This document shows, one piece after another, positions 1 through 5,699 of a stretch of DNA of 5,699 nucleotides. Source of the stretch: Clostridia bacterium (GTDB lineage Bacteria > Bacillota_A > Clostridia > Peptostreptococcales > JAAYPU01); NCBI GenBank assembly GCA_022360735.1, contig JAKSCF010000437.1, forward strand, positions 1 through 5,699, given 5' to 3'. The notes beneath the pieces were generated by a model. That model worked only from the letters and a program-made list of their open reading frames with translations. It was not told the DNA's origin and searched no databases. Numbering within the stretch: the first letter of the stretch is position 1; each line of letters begins with the position of its first letter. A program made the translations under genes and the position numbers.

Positions 1-605
1 TTAAATCGCTTAGTCAGTTCAGTCTTTATATCTTCAATTTCAATACCTTTTTCGGCCATTAACACTAAGACATGATAGACCATATCACTTATTTCGTAAA
101 CCAATTCTTCTTTATCGGGATTTTTAGCTGCAATAATCACTTCGCTGGCTTCTTCTCCAACTTTTTTTAATATTTTATCGATGCCTTTTTCAAATAAATA
201 ATTCGTATATGACCCTTCTTTAGGATTTTCTTTTCTCTCACGGATAATATTCGCTACCTCATATACAATAGCCTCATTCAAAACTTGATCAGGGTCTAAA
301 AGGTTTCTATAAAAACAGCTTTTACTGCCTGTATGGCAGGCGCTCCCTGTTTGTATCACTTCTATTAACAAAGTATCTTCATCACAATCATAAGAAATAC
401 GCTTTACATCTTGAAAATGTCCTGAGGTTTCCCCTTTATTCCATAGCTTTTGCCTGCTTCTGCTATAAAACCATGTCTTTTTGGTCTCTATGGTTTTTTC
501 CAGAGAGGCTTTGTTCATATATGCCATCATCAGGACTTCTTTCGTTTGATAATCCTGAATAATTGCAGGAATGAGTCCATTATCATCATATTTTAAATTA
601 ATCAC
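1..605 (-). CDS. hisI: HisIE, bifunctional phosphoribosyl-AMP cyclohydrolase / phosphoribosyl-ATP pyrophosphohydrolase (3' end cut by window edge)
   Basis: Cytoplasmic bifunctional enzyme of histidine synthesis. The C-terminal HisE part hydrolyses phosphoribosyl-ATP to phosphoribosyl-AMP and PPi; the N-terminal HisI part then opens the adenine ring. Translating the open frame gives 201 codons plus two bases with no stop. HisI part (about residues 1-105): [18 protein letters not shown] (46-63), metal-binding DCDED (73-77) and [12 protein letters not shown] (87-98) with Cys74, Cys90 and Cys97, the expected Zn ligands. HisE part (about 108-201): [10 protein letters not shown] (132-141), [10 protein letters not shown] (147-156) and [12 protein letters not shown] (171-182). 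The visible end, ELTKRF, resembles normal HisE C-termini and fused HisIE proteins are about 200-210 residues, so probably only a few codons are missing. I chose the GTG at 605 because GGAGG lies 8 nt upstream. An in-frame ATG at 620 would add five residues (MEEID) but has no good ribosome site. Last gene of the visible operon. Confidence 0.96.
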   Translation of the reverse strand, partial: MINLKYDDNGLIPAIIQDYQTKEVLMMAYMNKASLEKTIETKKTWFYSRSRQKLWNKGETSGHFQDVKRISYDCDEDTLLIEVIQTGSACHTGSKSCFYRNLLDPDQVLNEAIVYEVANIIRERKENPKEGSYTNYLFEKGIDKILKKVGEEASEVIIAAKNPDKEELVYEISDMVYHVLVLMAEKGIEIEDIKTELTKRF

Positions 606-613
606 GTCTATTT

Positions 614-618
614 CCTCC
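614..618 (-). promoter_or_regulatory. Ribosome binding site favouring a GTG start for hisI
   Basis: GGAGG on the minus strand, 8 nt before the GTG at 605-603. Its first G is the last base of the alternative ATG at 620-618, so the site cannot serve that ATG. Upstream of the ATG there is only a weak GGG. This is why the GTG is preferred, although the family N-terminus tolerates either length. Confidence 0.7.
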
Positions 619-622
619 ATTT

Positions 623-643
623 AACCCAGGTTATTCATGGGTT
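623..643 (-). repeat. Short inverted repeat in the hisF-hisI gap
   Basis: On the minus strand AACCCA (643-638) is followed after 9 nt by its exact reverse complement TGGGTT (628-623). In RNA this could form a 6-bp stem 4 nt before the hisI Shine-Dalgarno GGAGG (618-614). No run of T follows it on either strand, so it does not look like an intrinsic terminator. It could modestly affect hisI translation or mRNA processing, or be chance; a 6-bp stem is weak evidence. Confidence 0.35.
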
Positions 644-648
644 CTATC

Positions 649-1404
649 CTATATTCTCATATAAATGTCTTGCTTCATTAAATATTGCTTTAATTCTTTT
701 ATATCGATTTCACCAAAATGAAATACAGAAGCAGCCAGTGCGGCATCTGCTTTACCACCTTTGAAGATATCTATAAAGTGTTCTTTTTTTCCTGCACCGC
801 CTGATGCAATCACCGGTATTTTCACCTTTTCGGATATTATCCGATTGAGTTTGATGTCATAACCGTCTTTAACACCATCTGCATCGATACTGTTTAATAC
901 CAATTCACCGGCACCCAGCTCTTCGCCTTTTAATGCCCATTCGATGGCATTTATACCTGTATCCACTCTTCCACCGTTAATAAAAACATTCCAACTGTCT
1001 CCGGATTTCTTCGCATCGATGGACAGCACCACACATTGACTGCCAAATTTCAGTGCAGCCTCCGTAATGATGTTCGGGTTTTTAACGGCTGCTGAATTAA
1101 CGGATACTTTATCAGCACCGGCTCGCAGCACTTTATTAAAATCATCTACAGTACGGATACCGCCCCCTACTGTAAAAGGAATGTATACCTCATACGCTGT
1201 TTTTTCTACAATATGGATAAATATATCCCGCTCTTCATTAGAGGCTGTAATATCATAAAATACCAGCTCATCGGCTCCTGCTTCGCTGTACATTTTTGCA
1301 AGCTCTACAGGATCAGATACATCTTGTATATTCTCAAATTTTTTACCTTTTACAACCCGTCCCTTATCAACATCTAAACAAGGAATAATTCTTTTCGTTA
1401 ACAT
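649..1404 (-). CDS. hisF: HisF, imidazole glycerol phosphate synthase cyclase subunit
   Basis: Cyclase half of IGP synthase. It takes ammonia delivered by the glutaminase HisH and converts PRFAR to imidazole glycerol phosphate and AICAR in the cytoplasm. The 251-residue product matches the usual length (about 250-255) of this (βα)8 barrel. The two catalytic aspartates are at the canonical positions: Asp11 in [16 protein letters not shown] (5-20) and Asp130 in VLSIDAKK (126-133). Phosphate-binding and barrel motifs are also present: PFTVGGGIR (76-84), [11 protein letters not shown] (96-106), [16 protein letters not shown] and the late [10 protein letters not shown]. The ATG at 1404 is 3 nt after the hisA stop, and its Shine-Dalgarno GGAGGAG (1417-1411) lies within the last codons of hisA, so translation is probably coupled. 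HisF is homologous to HisA, its upstream neighbour, but the RIIPCLD and SVNSAA motifs separate the two. Ends TAG at 651-649. Confidence 0.98.
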   Translation of the reverse strand: MLTKRIIPCLDVDKGRVVKGKKFENIQDVSDPVELAKMYSEAGADELVFYDITASNEERDIFIHIVEKTAYEVYIPFTVGGGIRTVDDFNKVLRAGADKVSVNSAAVKNPNIITEAALKFGSQCVVLSIDAKKSGDSWNVFINGGRVDTGINAIEWALKGEELGAGELVLNSIDADGVKDGYDIKLNRIISEKVKIPVIASGGAGKKEHFIDIFKGGKADAALAASVFHFGEIDIKELKQYLMKQDIYMRI

Positions 1405-1407
1405 TAT

Positions 1408-2124
1408 TTACTCCTCCATTTGACTTTTTAGGTTTGTTAATTGGATAGCACCGGTATAAAGCGCTTTTCCAATAATTGCACCATACAATTTCATTTCAGA
1501 AAGTTTTTTAACATCACTGGCTGTAGATACGCCTCCAGATGCAATAATATCAGCGTCAACATAAGTATTCATATTATCAAGCTCTTCAAAATTAGGTCCG
1601 GCCATCATACCATCTTTAGAAATATCCGTATAAATAATAGTTTTAAGTCCCCATGCCGTTAACTCTTTTGCTAAGTCTACTGCTTTTGTTTCGCTTACGT
1701 TTGTCCACCCATCAACGGCTACTAATCCATTTTTAGCATCAATAGATACCGCAATTTTCTCTTTATACTCAGCGATCATATCTTTTGTAAATGATTTATC
1801 TTTCAAAGCACTGGTTCCTAATATGACCCGGGAAATACCCATATCCAGCATGCTCTTTATGGCAGCTTCATTTCTCATACCACCACCAAATTGAACGGGT
1901 ACATGGACCCGTTCTAAAATACGTTTTACCGCTTCCTTGTTGGCAGTATTCCCTTTTAATGCACCGTCCAAATCCACAATATGCAGGTATTTTCCACCTT
2001 CTGCTTCCCATCTTACTGCCATTTCCGATGGATCAGTACCAAAGGTGTCGACTTGGTTAAAATCACCTTGCTTTAATCGCACACATTTGCCGTCTTTTAT
2101 ATCTATTGCCGGAAATACTATCAT
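1408..2124 (-). CDS. hisA: HisA, ProFAR isomerase (phosphoribosylformimino-AICAR-phosphate isomerase)
   Basis: Catalyses the Amadori rearrangement of ProFAR to PRFAR, the substrate of HisH/HisF. The product is 238 residues, normal for this (βα)8-barrel family. Diagnostic residues are Asp8 in MIVFPAIDIKDGKCVRL (1-17), HIVDLDGA (48-55), QFGGGMR (78-84), Asp129 in SIDAKNG (127-133), YTDISKDGMMAGPN (165-178) and the phosphate-binding DIIASGGVS near residue 193. Asp8 and Asp129 occupy the places of the catalytic acid/base pair. The second half contains a tryptophan in VDGWT, as in HisA rather than in the bifunctional PriA, but PriA activity cannot be excluded by eye. The ATG overlaps the hisH stop as ATGA (2124-2121), with GGGGAG (2138-2133) 8 nt upstream inside hisH, indicating translational coupling. 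No frameshift or missing key residue was seen. Confidence 0.98.
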   Translation of the reverse strand: MIVFPAIDIKDGKCVRLKQGDFNQVDTFGTDPSEMAVRWEAEGGKYLHIVDLDGALKGNTANKEAVKRILERVHVPVQFGGGMRNEAAIKSMLDMGISRVILGTSALKDKSFTKDMIAEYKEKIAVSIDAKNGLVAVDGWTNVSETKAVDLAKELTAWGLKTIIYTDISKDGMMAGPNFEELDNMNTYVDADIIASGGVSTASDVKKLSEMKLYGAIIGKALYTGAIQLTNLKSQMEE

Positions 2125-2732
2125 TTAATCAACTCCCCAAAATTTTTCAATAGCTGCATACCGGTTTGACCGCTTTTTTCCGGGTGAAACTGCATTCCTA
2201 TTACATTATTTTTTCGAACCACTGCCGGTACCTTTACATCATATTCCGTATAAAATACCACATCTTCATCATTTTTTGGTTGTGCATAGTATGAATGAAC
2301 GAAATATACAAACTCACCGGCCTCAATATTCTTACCAATTGTATCCGTACCATTAGCAATCAAATTATTCCAACCCATATGAGGAATTTTTAAATCCAAA
2401 TCCGCATTAAAGCGAACCACATCTCCTTCTAACAGCCCTAATCCATCCCATACACCATCTTCATAACTCTCTTCAAAGAGCATTTGCATGCCGAGACATA
2501 TACCTAGAAGATATTTTCCTTCTTGCACATTTTTGATGATGCACTGATCTAAACCTTTATCTTTAAGACTGTTCATACAGTCTCCAAATGCTCCAACGCC
2601 CGGTAAAATCATAGCTTTACTATTTGATATTTCTTTTTCTGACGATGTAATGACCGCATCAAAGCCTAATCTTTCCAAGGCTTTACTAACGCTTTTTAAA
2701 TTACCTGCATCGTAGTCAATAATTGCTATCAT
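2121..2732 (-). CDS. hisH: HisH, imidazole glycerol phosphate synthase glutamine amidotransferase subunit
   Basis: Class I glutaminase that hydrolyses glutamine and channels ammonia to HisF. With the start at 2732 it has 203 residues, typical of the family. The catalytic triad is visible: Cys79 in GICLGMQ (77-83), and His183 and Glu185 in QFHPEKS (181-187). Other HisH hallmarks are IAIIDYDAGNL (2-12), LPGVGAFGDCM (43-53), KIPHMGWNNL (115-124) at the HisF interface and YFVHSYYA (143-150). An in-frame ATG at 2741 would add MFQ, but there AAAGGA runs straight into the ATG with no spacer. From the ATG at 2732 the same AAAGGA is 8 nt away and the protein begins MIAIIDYDAGN, as HisH proteins normally do. 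The stop TGA overlaps the hisA ATG. The hisF partner gene is separated from it only by hisA. Confidence 0.97.
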   Translation of the reverse strand: MIAIIDYDAGNLKSVSKALERLGFDAVITSSEKEISNSKAMILPGVGAFGDCMNSLKDKGLDQCIIKNVQEGKYLLGICLGMQMLFEESYEDGVWDGLGLLEGDVVRFNADLDLKIPHMGWNNLIANGTDTIGKNIEAGEFVYFVHSYYAQPKNDEDVVFYTEYDVKVPAVVRKNNVIGMQFHPEKSGQTGMQLLKNFGELIK

Positions 2733-2740
2733 CTGAAACA

Positions 2741-2746
2741 TCCTTT
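2741..2746 (-). promoter_or_regulatory. Ribosome binding site that decides the hisH start
   Basis: AAAGGA on the minus strand lies 8 nt before the ATG at 2732 and directly abuts or overlaps the upstream ATG at 2741-2739. The spacing therefore supports the shorter HisH (203 rather than 206 residues). It sits in the 17-nt gap after the hisB stop. Confidence 0.65.
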
Positions 2747-2749
2747 CTT

Positions 2750-3331
2750 TTAATCAATAACACCTTTTGTACTCATGATTTCATTGCCTTCTATTTTAGT
2801 TGCTTGATTGAATATTCGTCCTACACTTTTAAAAATAGCTTCAATCATGTGATGCGTATTTTTACCATACATCAAATTAATGTGTAAAGTCACTTGTGCA
2901 TAGTAAGCGAATGCTCTAAAAAATTCTTCTGTCATTTCCGTATCAAACTGCCCTACTTGCTCTTGAGGAAAGTCTGCATTGAAAACCAAATAAGGCCTGC
3001 CGCTAATATCTAAAGCAGTTTGAACCAAAGTTTCATCCATTGGCGTAAACTCAGAAGCATATCTCAAAATACCATTTTTATCCTTAATACATTCAGCAAA
3101 TGCTTTTCCCATTACAATCCCAATATCTTCTATTGTATGGTGACAATCTACATGAATGTCTCCATTGCATTTTAATTTCAAGTCCATCATACCGTGTTTA
3201 GAAAAAAGAGTCAGCATATGGTCAAAAAAACCTACACCTGTATCAATCTCCGATTCACCTGTTCCATCCAAGTTCAATTCCAACGTAATATCTGTCTCAT
3301 ATGTTTTTCTTTCTATTTTTGACATTCGCAT
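2750..3331 (-). CDS. hisB: HisB, imidazoleglycerol-phosphate dehydratase (monofunctional)
   Basis: Mn-dependent enzyme that dehydrates imidazole glycerol phosphate to imidazole acetol phosphate. The 193 residues correspond to the dehydratase alone; the N-terminal histidinol-phosphatase domain of the enterobacterial HisB fusion is absent. The duplicated metal-binding histidine motifs are intact: GVGFFDHMLTLFSKHG (32-47), DCHHTIED (62-69) and THHMIEAIFKS (159-169). Also seen are FTPMDETL (95-102), DISGRPYLVF (108-117) and the C-terminal STKGVID. These enzymes form 24-mers in the cytoplasm. The ATG at 3331 has GGGAG (3345-3341) 9 nt upstream, within the end of hisD; the second Met (3325) would be 15 nt away and is less likely. 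The gap to hisD is 4 nt. The family is certain. A separate phosphatase must exist elsewhere in the genome. Confidence 0.98.
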   Translation of the reverse strand: MRMSKIERKTYETDITLELNLDGTGESEIDTGVGFFDHMLTLFSKHGMMDLKLKCNGDIHVDCHHTIEDIGIVMGKAFAECIKDKNGILRYASEFTPMDETLVQTALDISGRPYLVFNADFPQEQVGQFDTEMTEEFFRAFAYYAQVTLHINLMYGKNTHHMIEAIFKSVGRIFNQATKIEGNEIMSTKGVID

Positions 3332-3335
3332 TTTT

Positions 3336-4631
3336 TCACTCTCCCTTTTGATTGAAGCGTACCCTTATAGAGTTGCCATGGGCTGTAAGTCCTTCTTTTT
3401 CTGCAAAATTAATGATATAATCTTTTTCTTTCTCTAACGCTTCTTTAGAATAATATATTAAACTAGAACGCTTTACAAAGTCATAAACCCCTAGCGGTGA
3501 TGCAAATGCTGCAGTTCCACCGGTAGGCAAAGTATGGTTAGGACCTGCAAAATAATCTCCCAGAGGTTCCGGAGAATATTTCCCGAGAAATACTGCCCCG
3601 GCATTTTTTATAAATGGAATATATTCCATTGGCTCATCTAACATAATTTCCAAATGCTCCGGTGCAATATAGTTCGACACTGAAAACGCAGATTCTATAT
3701 CATCCACCAAGCATATCAGTCCGTTATTTTTAATAGATTCTGTAGCAATGTCCACTCTTGAAAGCTCTGCAAGCTGTTTTTGTACTTCAATTTTTACAGC
3801 ATCTGCAAATGCTTCAGAGGTAGTTATTAAAATTGAAGCAGCCATTTCATCATGCTCTGCCTGGGATAGCAAATCTGCAGCTGCATAGACTGCATCAGCC
3901 TGCTCATCTGCTACGATGCACACCTCACTTGGGCCGGCAATCATATCTATATCTACTATACCATATAAGTATTTCTTAGCACGAGCAACATAAATATTTC
4001 CCGGCCCTACTATTTTATTAACCGGTTTTATGCTTTCTGTACCATAGGCCAACGCCGCGGCTGCTTGAGCACCGCCAATCTTATATATTTCATCAGCTCC
4101 GGCAATCTTCGCTGCTACCAATATATATGGATTGATGCTTCCATCTTGAGCCGGAGGTGTTGTCATGACAATTCTATTAACTTTTGCAATCTTCGCCGGA
4201 ATAATATTCATTAAAACGGTAGAAGGATATACTGCTTTACCGCCAGGCACATATACGCCCACACTTTCTAATGGATTGATGAGCTGTCCAAGCATAACAT
4301 TGTCGTCTTTATTGTAACGCCAGCTTTCTTCATACTGTTTTTTATGAAATGACCGAATATTGTCAGAAGCTTTGTTAATGATCTCAATAAAGCTCGATTC
4401 TACTTGACTAAAAGCAGCCTCTATTTCTTCGCCGGAAACTTTTAGATGGCTAATTTTCACTTTATCAAAGCGTTCTGTTAATTGAAAAAGTGCTTCATCT
4501 CCCTTGCCTCTCACTTCTTCTATAATCACTTTGACTCTATTATCTATGACCGTTAAGTCTTCTTCTTTTCTATTATTCAATTGACTTAAGATAAACCCTT
4601 CGTTGCCTTTCCCAATCTTTACTGTTTTCAT
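3336..4631 (-). CDS. hisD: HisD, histidinol dehydrogenase
   Basis: Zn- and NAD-dependent enzyme carrying out the last two steps, histidinol to histidinal to histidine. Length from the ATG at 4631 is 431 residues, normal for the family. In this numbering the signature region includes GVYVPGGKAVYPSTVLMNI (125-143), KIGGAQAAAALAYGT (184-198), KIVGPGNIYVARAKK (206-220) and DIDMIAGPSE (227-236). The expected Zn ligands are Gln257 and His260 in LLSQAEHDE, Asp359 in PLGDYFAGPNHTLPT and His418 in AHGNSIRVR; the catalytic Glu325-His326 pair is in APEHLEI. No key residue is missing. Two adjacent ATGs exist, at 4634 and 4631; AGGAGG is 2 nt from the first and 5 nt from the second, so I chose the second, making MKTVKIGKG the N-terminus. 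The Shine-Dalgarno overlaps the hisG stop codon. In many clostridial operons hisC follows hisD; here hisB follows directly. Confidence 0.97.
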   Translation of the reverse strand: MKTVKIGKGNEGFILSQLNNRKEEDLTVIDNRVKVIIEEVRGKGDEALFQLTERFDKVKISHLKVSGEEIEAAFSQVESSFIEIINKASDNIRSFHKKQYEESWRYNKDDNVMLGQLINPLESVGVYVPGGKAVYPSTVLMNIIPAKIAKVNRIVMTTPPAQDGSINPYILVAAKIAGADEIYKIGGAQAAAALAYGTESIKPVNKIVGPGNIYVARAKKYLYGIVDIDMIAGPSEVCIVADEQADAVYAAADLLSQAEHDEMAASILITTSEAFADAVKIEVQKQLAELSRVDIATESIKNNGLICLVDDIESAFSVSNYIAPEHLEIMLDEPMEYIPFIKNAGAVFLGKYSPEPLGDYFAGPNHTLPTGGTAAFASPLGVYDFVKRSSLIYYSKEALEKEKDYIINFAEKEGLTAHGNSIRVRFNQKGE

Positions 4632-4636
4632 CATGT

Positions 4637-4642
4637 CCTCCT
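4637..4642 (-). promoter_or_regulatory. hisD ribosome binding site overlapping the hisG stop codon
   Basis: A perfect AGGAGG on the minus strand shares its first two bases with the TAG stop of hisG (4643-4641). It is 2 nt from the ATG at 4634 and 5 nt from the ATG at 4631, favouring the latter. The overlap places ribosomes ending hisG translation directly on the hisD start region. Confidence 0.7.
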
Positions 4643-5258
4643 ATATCTGAATCTCCAAAGCTTTAATTACTTTCTGTATCTCATCCTTCTTAGTCTTTAA
4701 ACCGGCCTTATTCACAATAAGTCTCGCACTGACATCTGCTATTTTTTCTGTTACTACCAGTCCATTTTCTTTTAAAGTTGTCCCTGTCTCAACAATATCG
4801 ACGATAACATCTGCCAAGCCCATTAGAGGTGCTAATTCCACAGAACCATTAATCTTTATAATTTCTATGGGTTCTCCTTTTTCTTCGTAATAGGCTTTGG
4901 CAACATTCGTATATTTGGTTGCAACTCTTATTTTTTTATCCGGCTCTTTAACAAAAGTTTTTGGAGCTGCCACAGCAAACCTGCATTTTCCAAATTTCAG
5001 ATCCATCATTTCATAAACATCCGGTGTACTTTCCATTAATGTATCTTTGCCGCAAACCCCAATATCACAAGCACCTTTTTCTACATATATACCAACATCA
5101 CTGGCTTTTACAAATACCAGTCTGACATCATTATTTTCACTGGTAAAGATTAACTTTCTGCTTTTAGAGTGATAATCCGGAAAAGTGATCCCTATATCTT
5201 TTAATTTATCCATTGTTATGTCAGCTAGACGGCCCTTCCCTAATGCAATATTTAACAT
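4641..5258 (-). CDS. hisG: HisG, ATP phosphoribosyltransferase catalytic subunit, short form
   Basis: First committed enzyme of the pathway, joining ATP and PRPP to phosphoribosyl-ATP. The 205-residue product is the short form (HisGS), which lacks the C-terminal ACT-like regulatory domain of the roughly 300-residue long form. It is known to need HisZ for activity and histidine feedback, and hisZ lies directly upstream. Motifs are LNIALGKGRL (2-11), GACDIGVCGKD (62-72), RVATKYTN (111-118), NGSVELAPLMGLAD (137-150) and the PRPP-binding loop DIVETGTTLKENGL (154-167). The frame stays open to an ATG at 5339, which would add 27 residues overlapping hisZ. I reject that extension because the family begins at MLNIALGKGR and because GAGGG (5271-5267) lies 8 nt before the ATG at 5258. 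The gap to hisZ is 19 nt. Confidence 0.97.
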   Translation of the reverse strand: MLNIALGKGRLADITMDKLKDIGITFPDYHSKSRKLIFTSENNDVRLVFVKASDVGIYVEKGACDIGVCGKDTLMESTPDVYEMMDLKFGKCRFAVAAPKTFVKEPDKKIRVATKYTNVAKAYYEEKGEPIEIIKINGSVELAPLMGLADVIVDIVETGTTLKENGLVVTEKIADVSARLIVNKAGLKTKKDEIQKVIKALEIQI

Positions 5259-5266
5259 AATTATGT

Positions 5267-5271
5267 CCCTC
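5267..5271 (-). promoter_or_regulatory. Ribosome binding site that decides the hisG start
   Basis: GAGGG (AGAGGG with the preceding A) on the minus strand, 8 nt before the ATG at 5258 and inside the 19-nt hisZ-hisG gap. It supports the 205-residue HisG over the longer frame starting inside hisZ. Confidence 0.65.
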
Positions 5272-5277
5272 TTTTCT

Positions 5278-5699
5278 TTACTCCTTAATGGTTTCAATAC
5301 TTCCTGATACAGCTGCAAGTACTTGACGATATTCAGCATCCTTATATTTTTGTTTCATCTCATCTAAAGTCATTTGTGTTTTTTCTAATTCTACAATAAA
5401 ACCTTCATCTCGCAGTGCATTACTTTTATTAATGGCCCATCTTCTTTGGTCCGGGTCGTACAGTATTAAATAGTCTTTTTCAGTTTTATAGGATCTTAGA
5501 AGATTACATTGACCGGCGGCTTGTAATATTTGATCAATATTCATACCAAATCCGGTAGCAGCAATCTCTTTACCAAATTTTCTAAGAAGATCATCGTATC
5601 GTCCGCCACTTAAAACCGGAAAACCAAAATTATCAACATAACCTTTGAAAATCATGCCCGAGTAATATTCTAAATGATTGATTAACCCTAAATCAGCAA
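5278..5699 (-). CDS. hisZ: HisZ, ATP phosphoribosyltransferase regulatory subunit (C-terminal part only; 5' end beyond the window)
   Basis: HisRS-like protein without tRNA-charging activity that forms a hetero-octamer with short HisG and carries the histidine feedback sensing. The gene enters from the right edge; 139 residues are visible, against about 330-420 for whole HisZ proteins, so roughly the last third is here. Visible class II synthetase-like motifs (numbered from the first full codon) are DLGLINHLEYYSGMIFKGY (2-20), GGRYDDLL (31-38) and ATGFGMNID (47-55). About 65 residues follow (KDYLILYDP ... LAAVSGSIETIKE), which resemble a shortened anticodon-binding-type α/β domain. A true HisRS is the alternative, but the short tail and the position just before short hisG point to HisZ. 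Internal ATGs such as the one at 5655 are not the start, because the motif DLG..YYSG continues upstream of it in frame. Stop TAA at 5280-5278. Confidence 0.93.
   Translation of the reverse strand, partial: ADLGLINHLEYYSGMIFKGYVDNFGFPVLSGGRYDDLLRKFGKEIAATGFGMNIDQILQAAGQCNLLRSYKTEKDYLILYDPDQRRWAINKSNALRDEGFIVELEKTQMTLDEMKQKYKDAEYRQVLAAVSGSIETIKE

Noticed and set aside
623..643. Intrinsic terminator between hisF and hisI
   Set aside because: The stem is only 6 bp and moderately GC-rich, and is followed on the minus strand by AAATGGAGG rather than a T run. An essential pathway gene follows it immediately.
1067..1258. Open frame on the plus strand inside hisF, and similar ones at 1441-1662, 1937-2128 and 3156-3437
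   Set aside because: Each lies antisense within strongly supported his genes, shows no recognisable domain, and is best explained as a shadow of the real coding frame.
1408..2124. HisA as the dual-function PriA isomerase
   Set aside because: PriA is typical of actinobacteria. The AT-rich base composition and operon order point to Bacillota, and nothing in the motifs demands PriA.
5259..5277. Promoter or T-box/histidine leader for the operon
   Set aside because: The hisZ-hisG gap is only 19 nt and is taken up by a ribosome binding site. Any leader would lie upstream of hisZ, outside the window.
1..5699. Novel system, mobile element, CRISPR array or transferred island
   Set aside because: Nearly every base belongs to a colinear histidine operon with intact core enzymes. 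No repeats of array type, transposase, integrase or tRNA were seen, and codon use looks uniform by eye.

Overview
The window is one uninterrupted stretch of a histidine biosynthesis operon. Every gene reads on the minus strand, so the transcript runs from the right edge (5699) to the left edge (1). In transcription order it holds the 3' part of hisZ, then complete hisG, hisD, hisB, hisH, hisA and hisF, then hisI(E), which is cut off at the left edge very close to its stop. The family assignments rest on conserved motifs read directly in the translations and are secure.

The organism is probably a low-GC Bacillota, more likely a clostridial-type anaerobe than anything else, though the genus cannot be named. 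The evidence is as follows: the sequence is AT-rich; nearly every gene has a strong purine-rich Shine-Dalgarno site 5-9 nt before its start; HisG is the short form and is paired with the HisRS-like subunit HisZ; HisI and HisE are fused; HisB is the single-function dehydratase; and the order hisZ-G-D-B-H-A-F-I(E) is the one known from Bacillus-type operons.

The encoded enzymes work as a pathway. HisZ/HisG condense ATP with PRPP. HisIE removes pyrophosphate and opens the adenine ring. HisA isomerises ProFAR to PRFAR. HisH/HisF (glutaminase plus cyclase) make imidazole glycerol phosphate and AICAR. HisB dehydrates the former. HisD carries out the last two oxidations from histidinol to histidine. 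The aminotransferase (HisC) and histidinol-phosphate phosphatase steps have no gene in this window and must be encoded elsewhere.

The genes are packed tightly. Intergenic gaps are 3-19 nt, hisH and hisA overlap by an ATGA, and several Shine-Dalgarno sites lie inside the end or stop codon of the preceding gene, which suggests one polycistronic, translationally coupled message. The only slightly loose junction is hisF-hisI (43 nt). It holds a small inverted repeat and a five-codon reading frame. Neither the operon promoter or leader nor its terminator is inside the window, so regulation cannot be read. No mobile element, RNA gene, CRISPR array or novel system was seen. This is an ordinary core-metabolism region, and the findings below are small points about starts, junctions and gene content.
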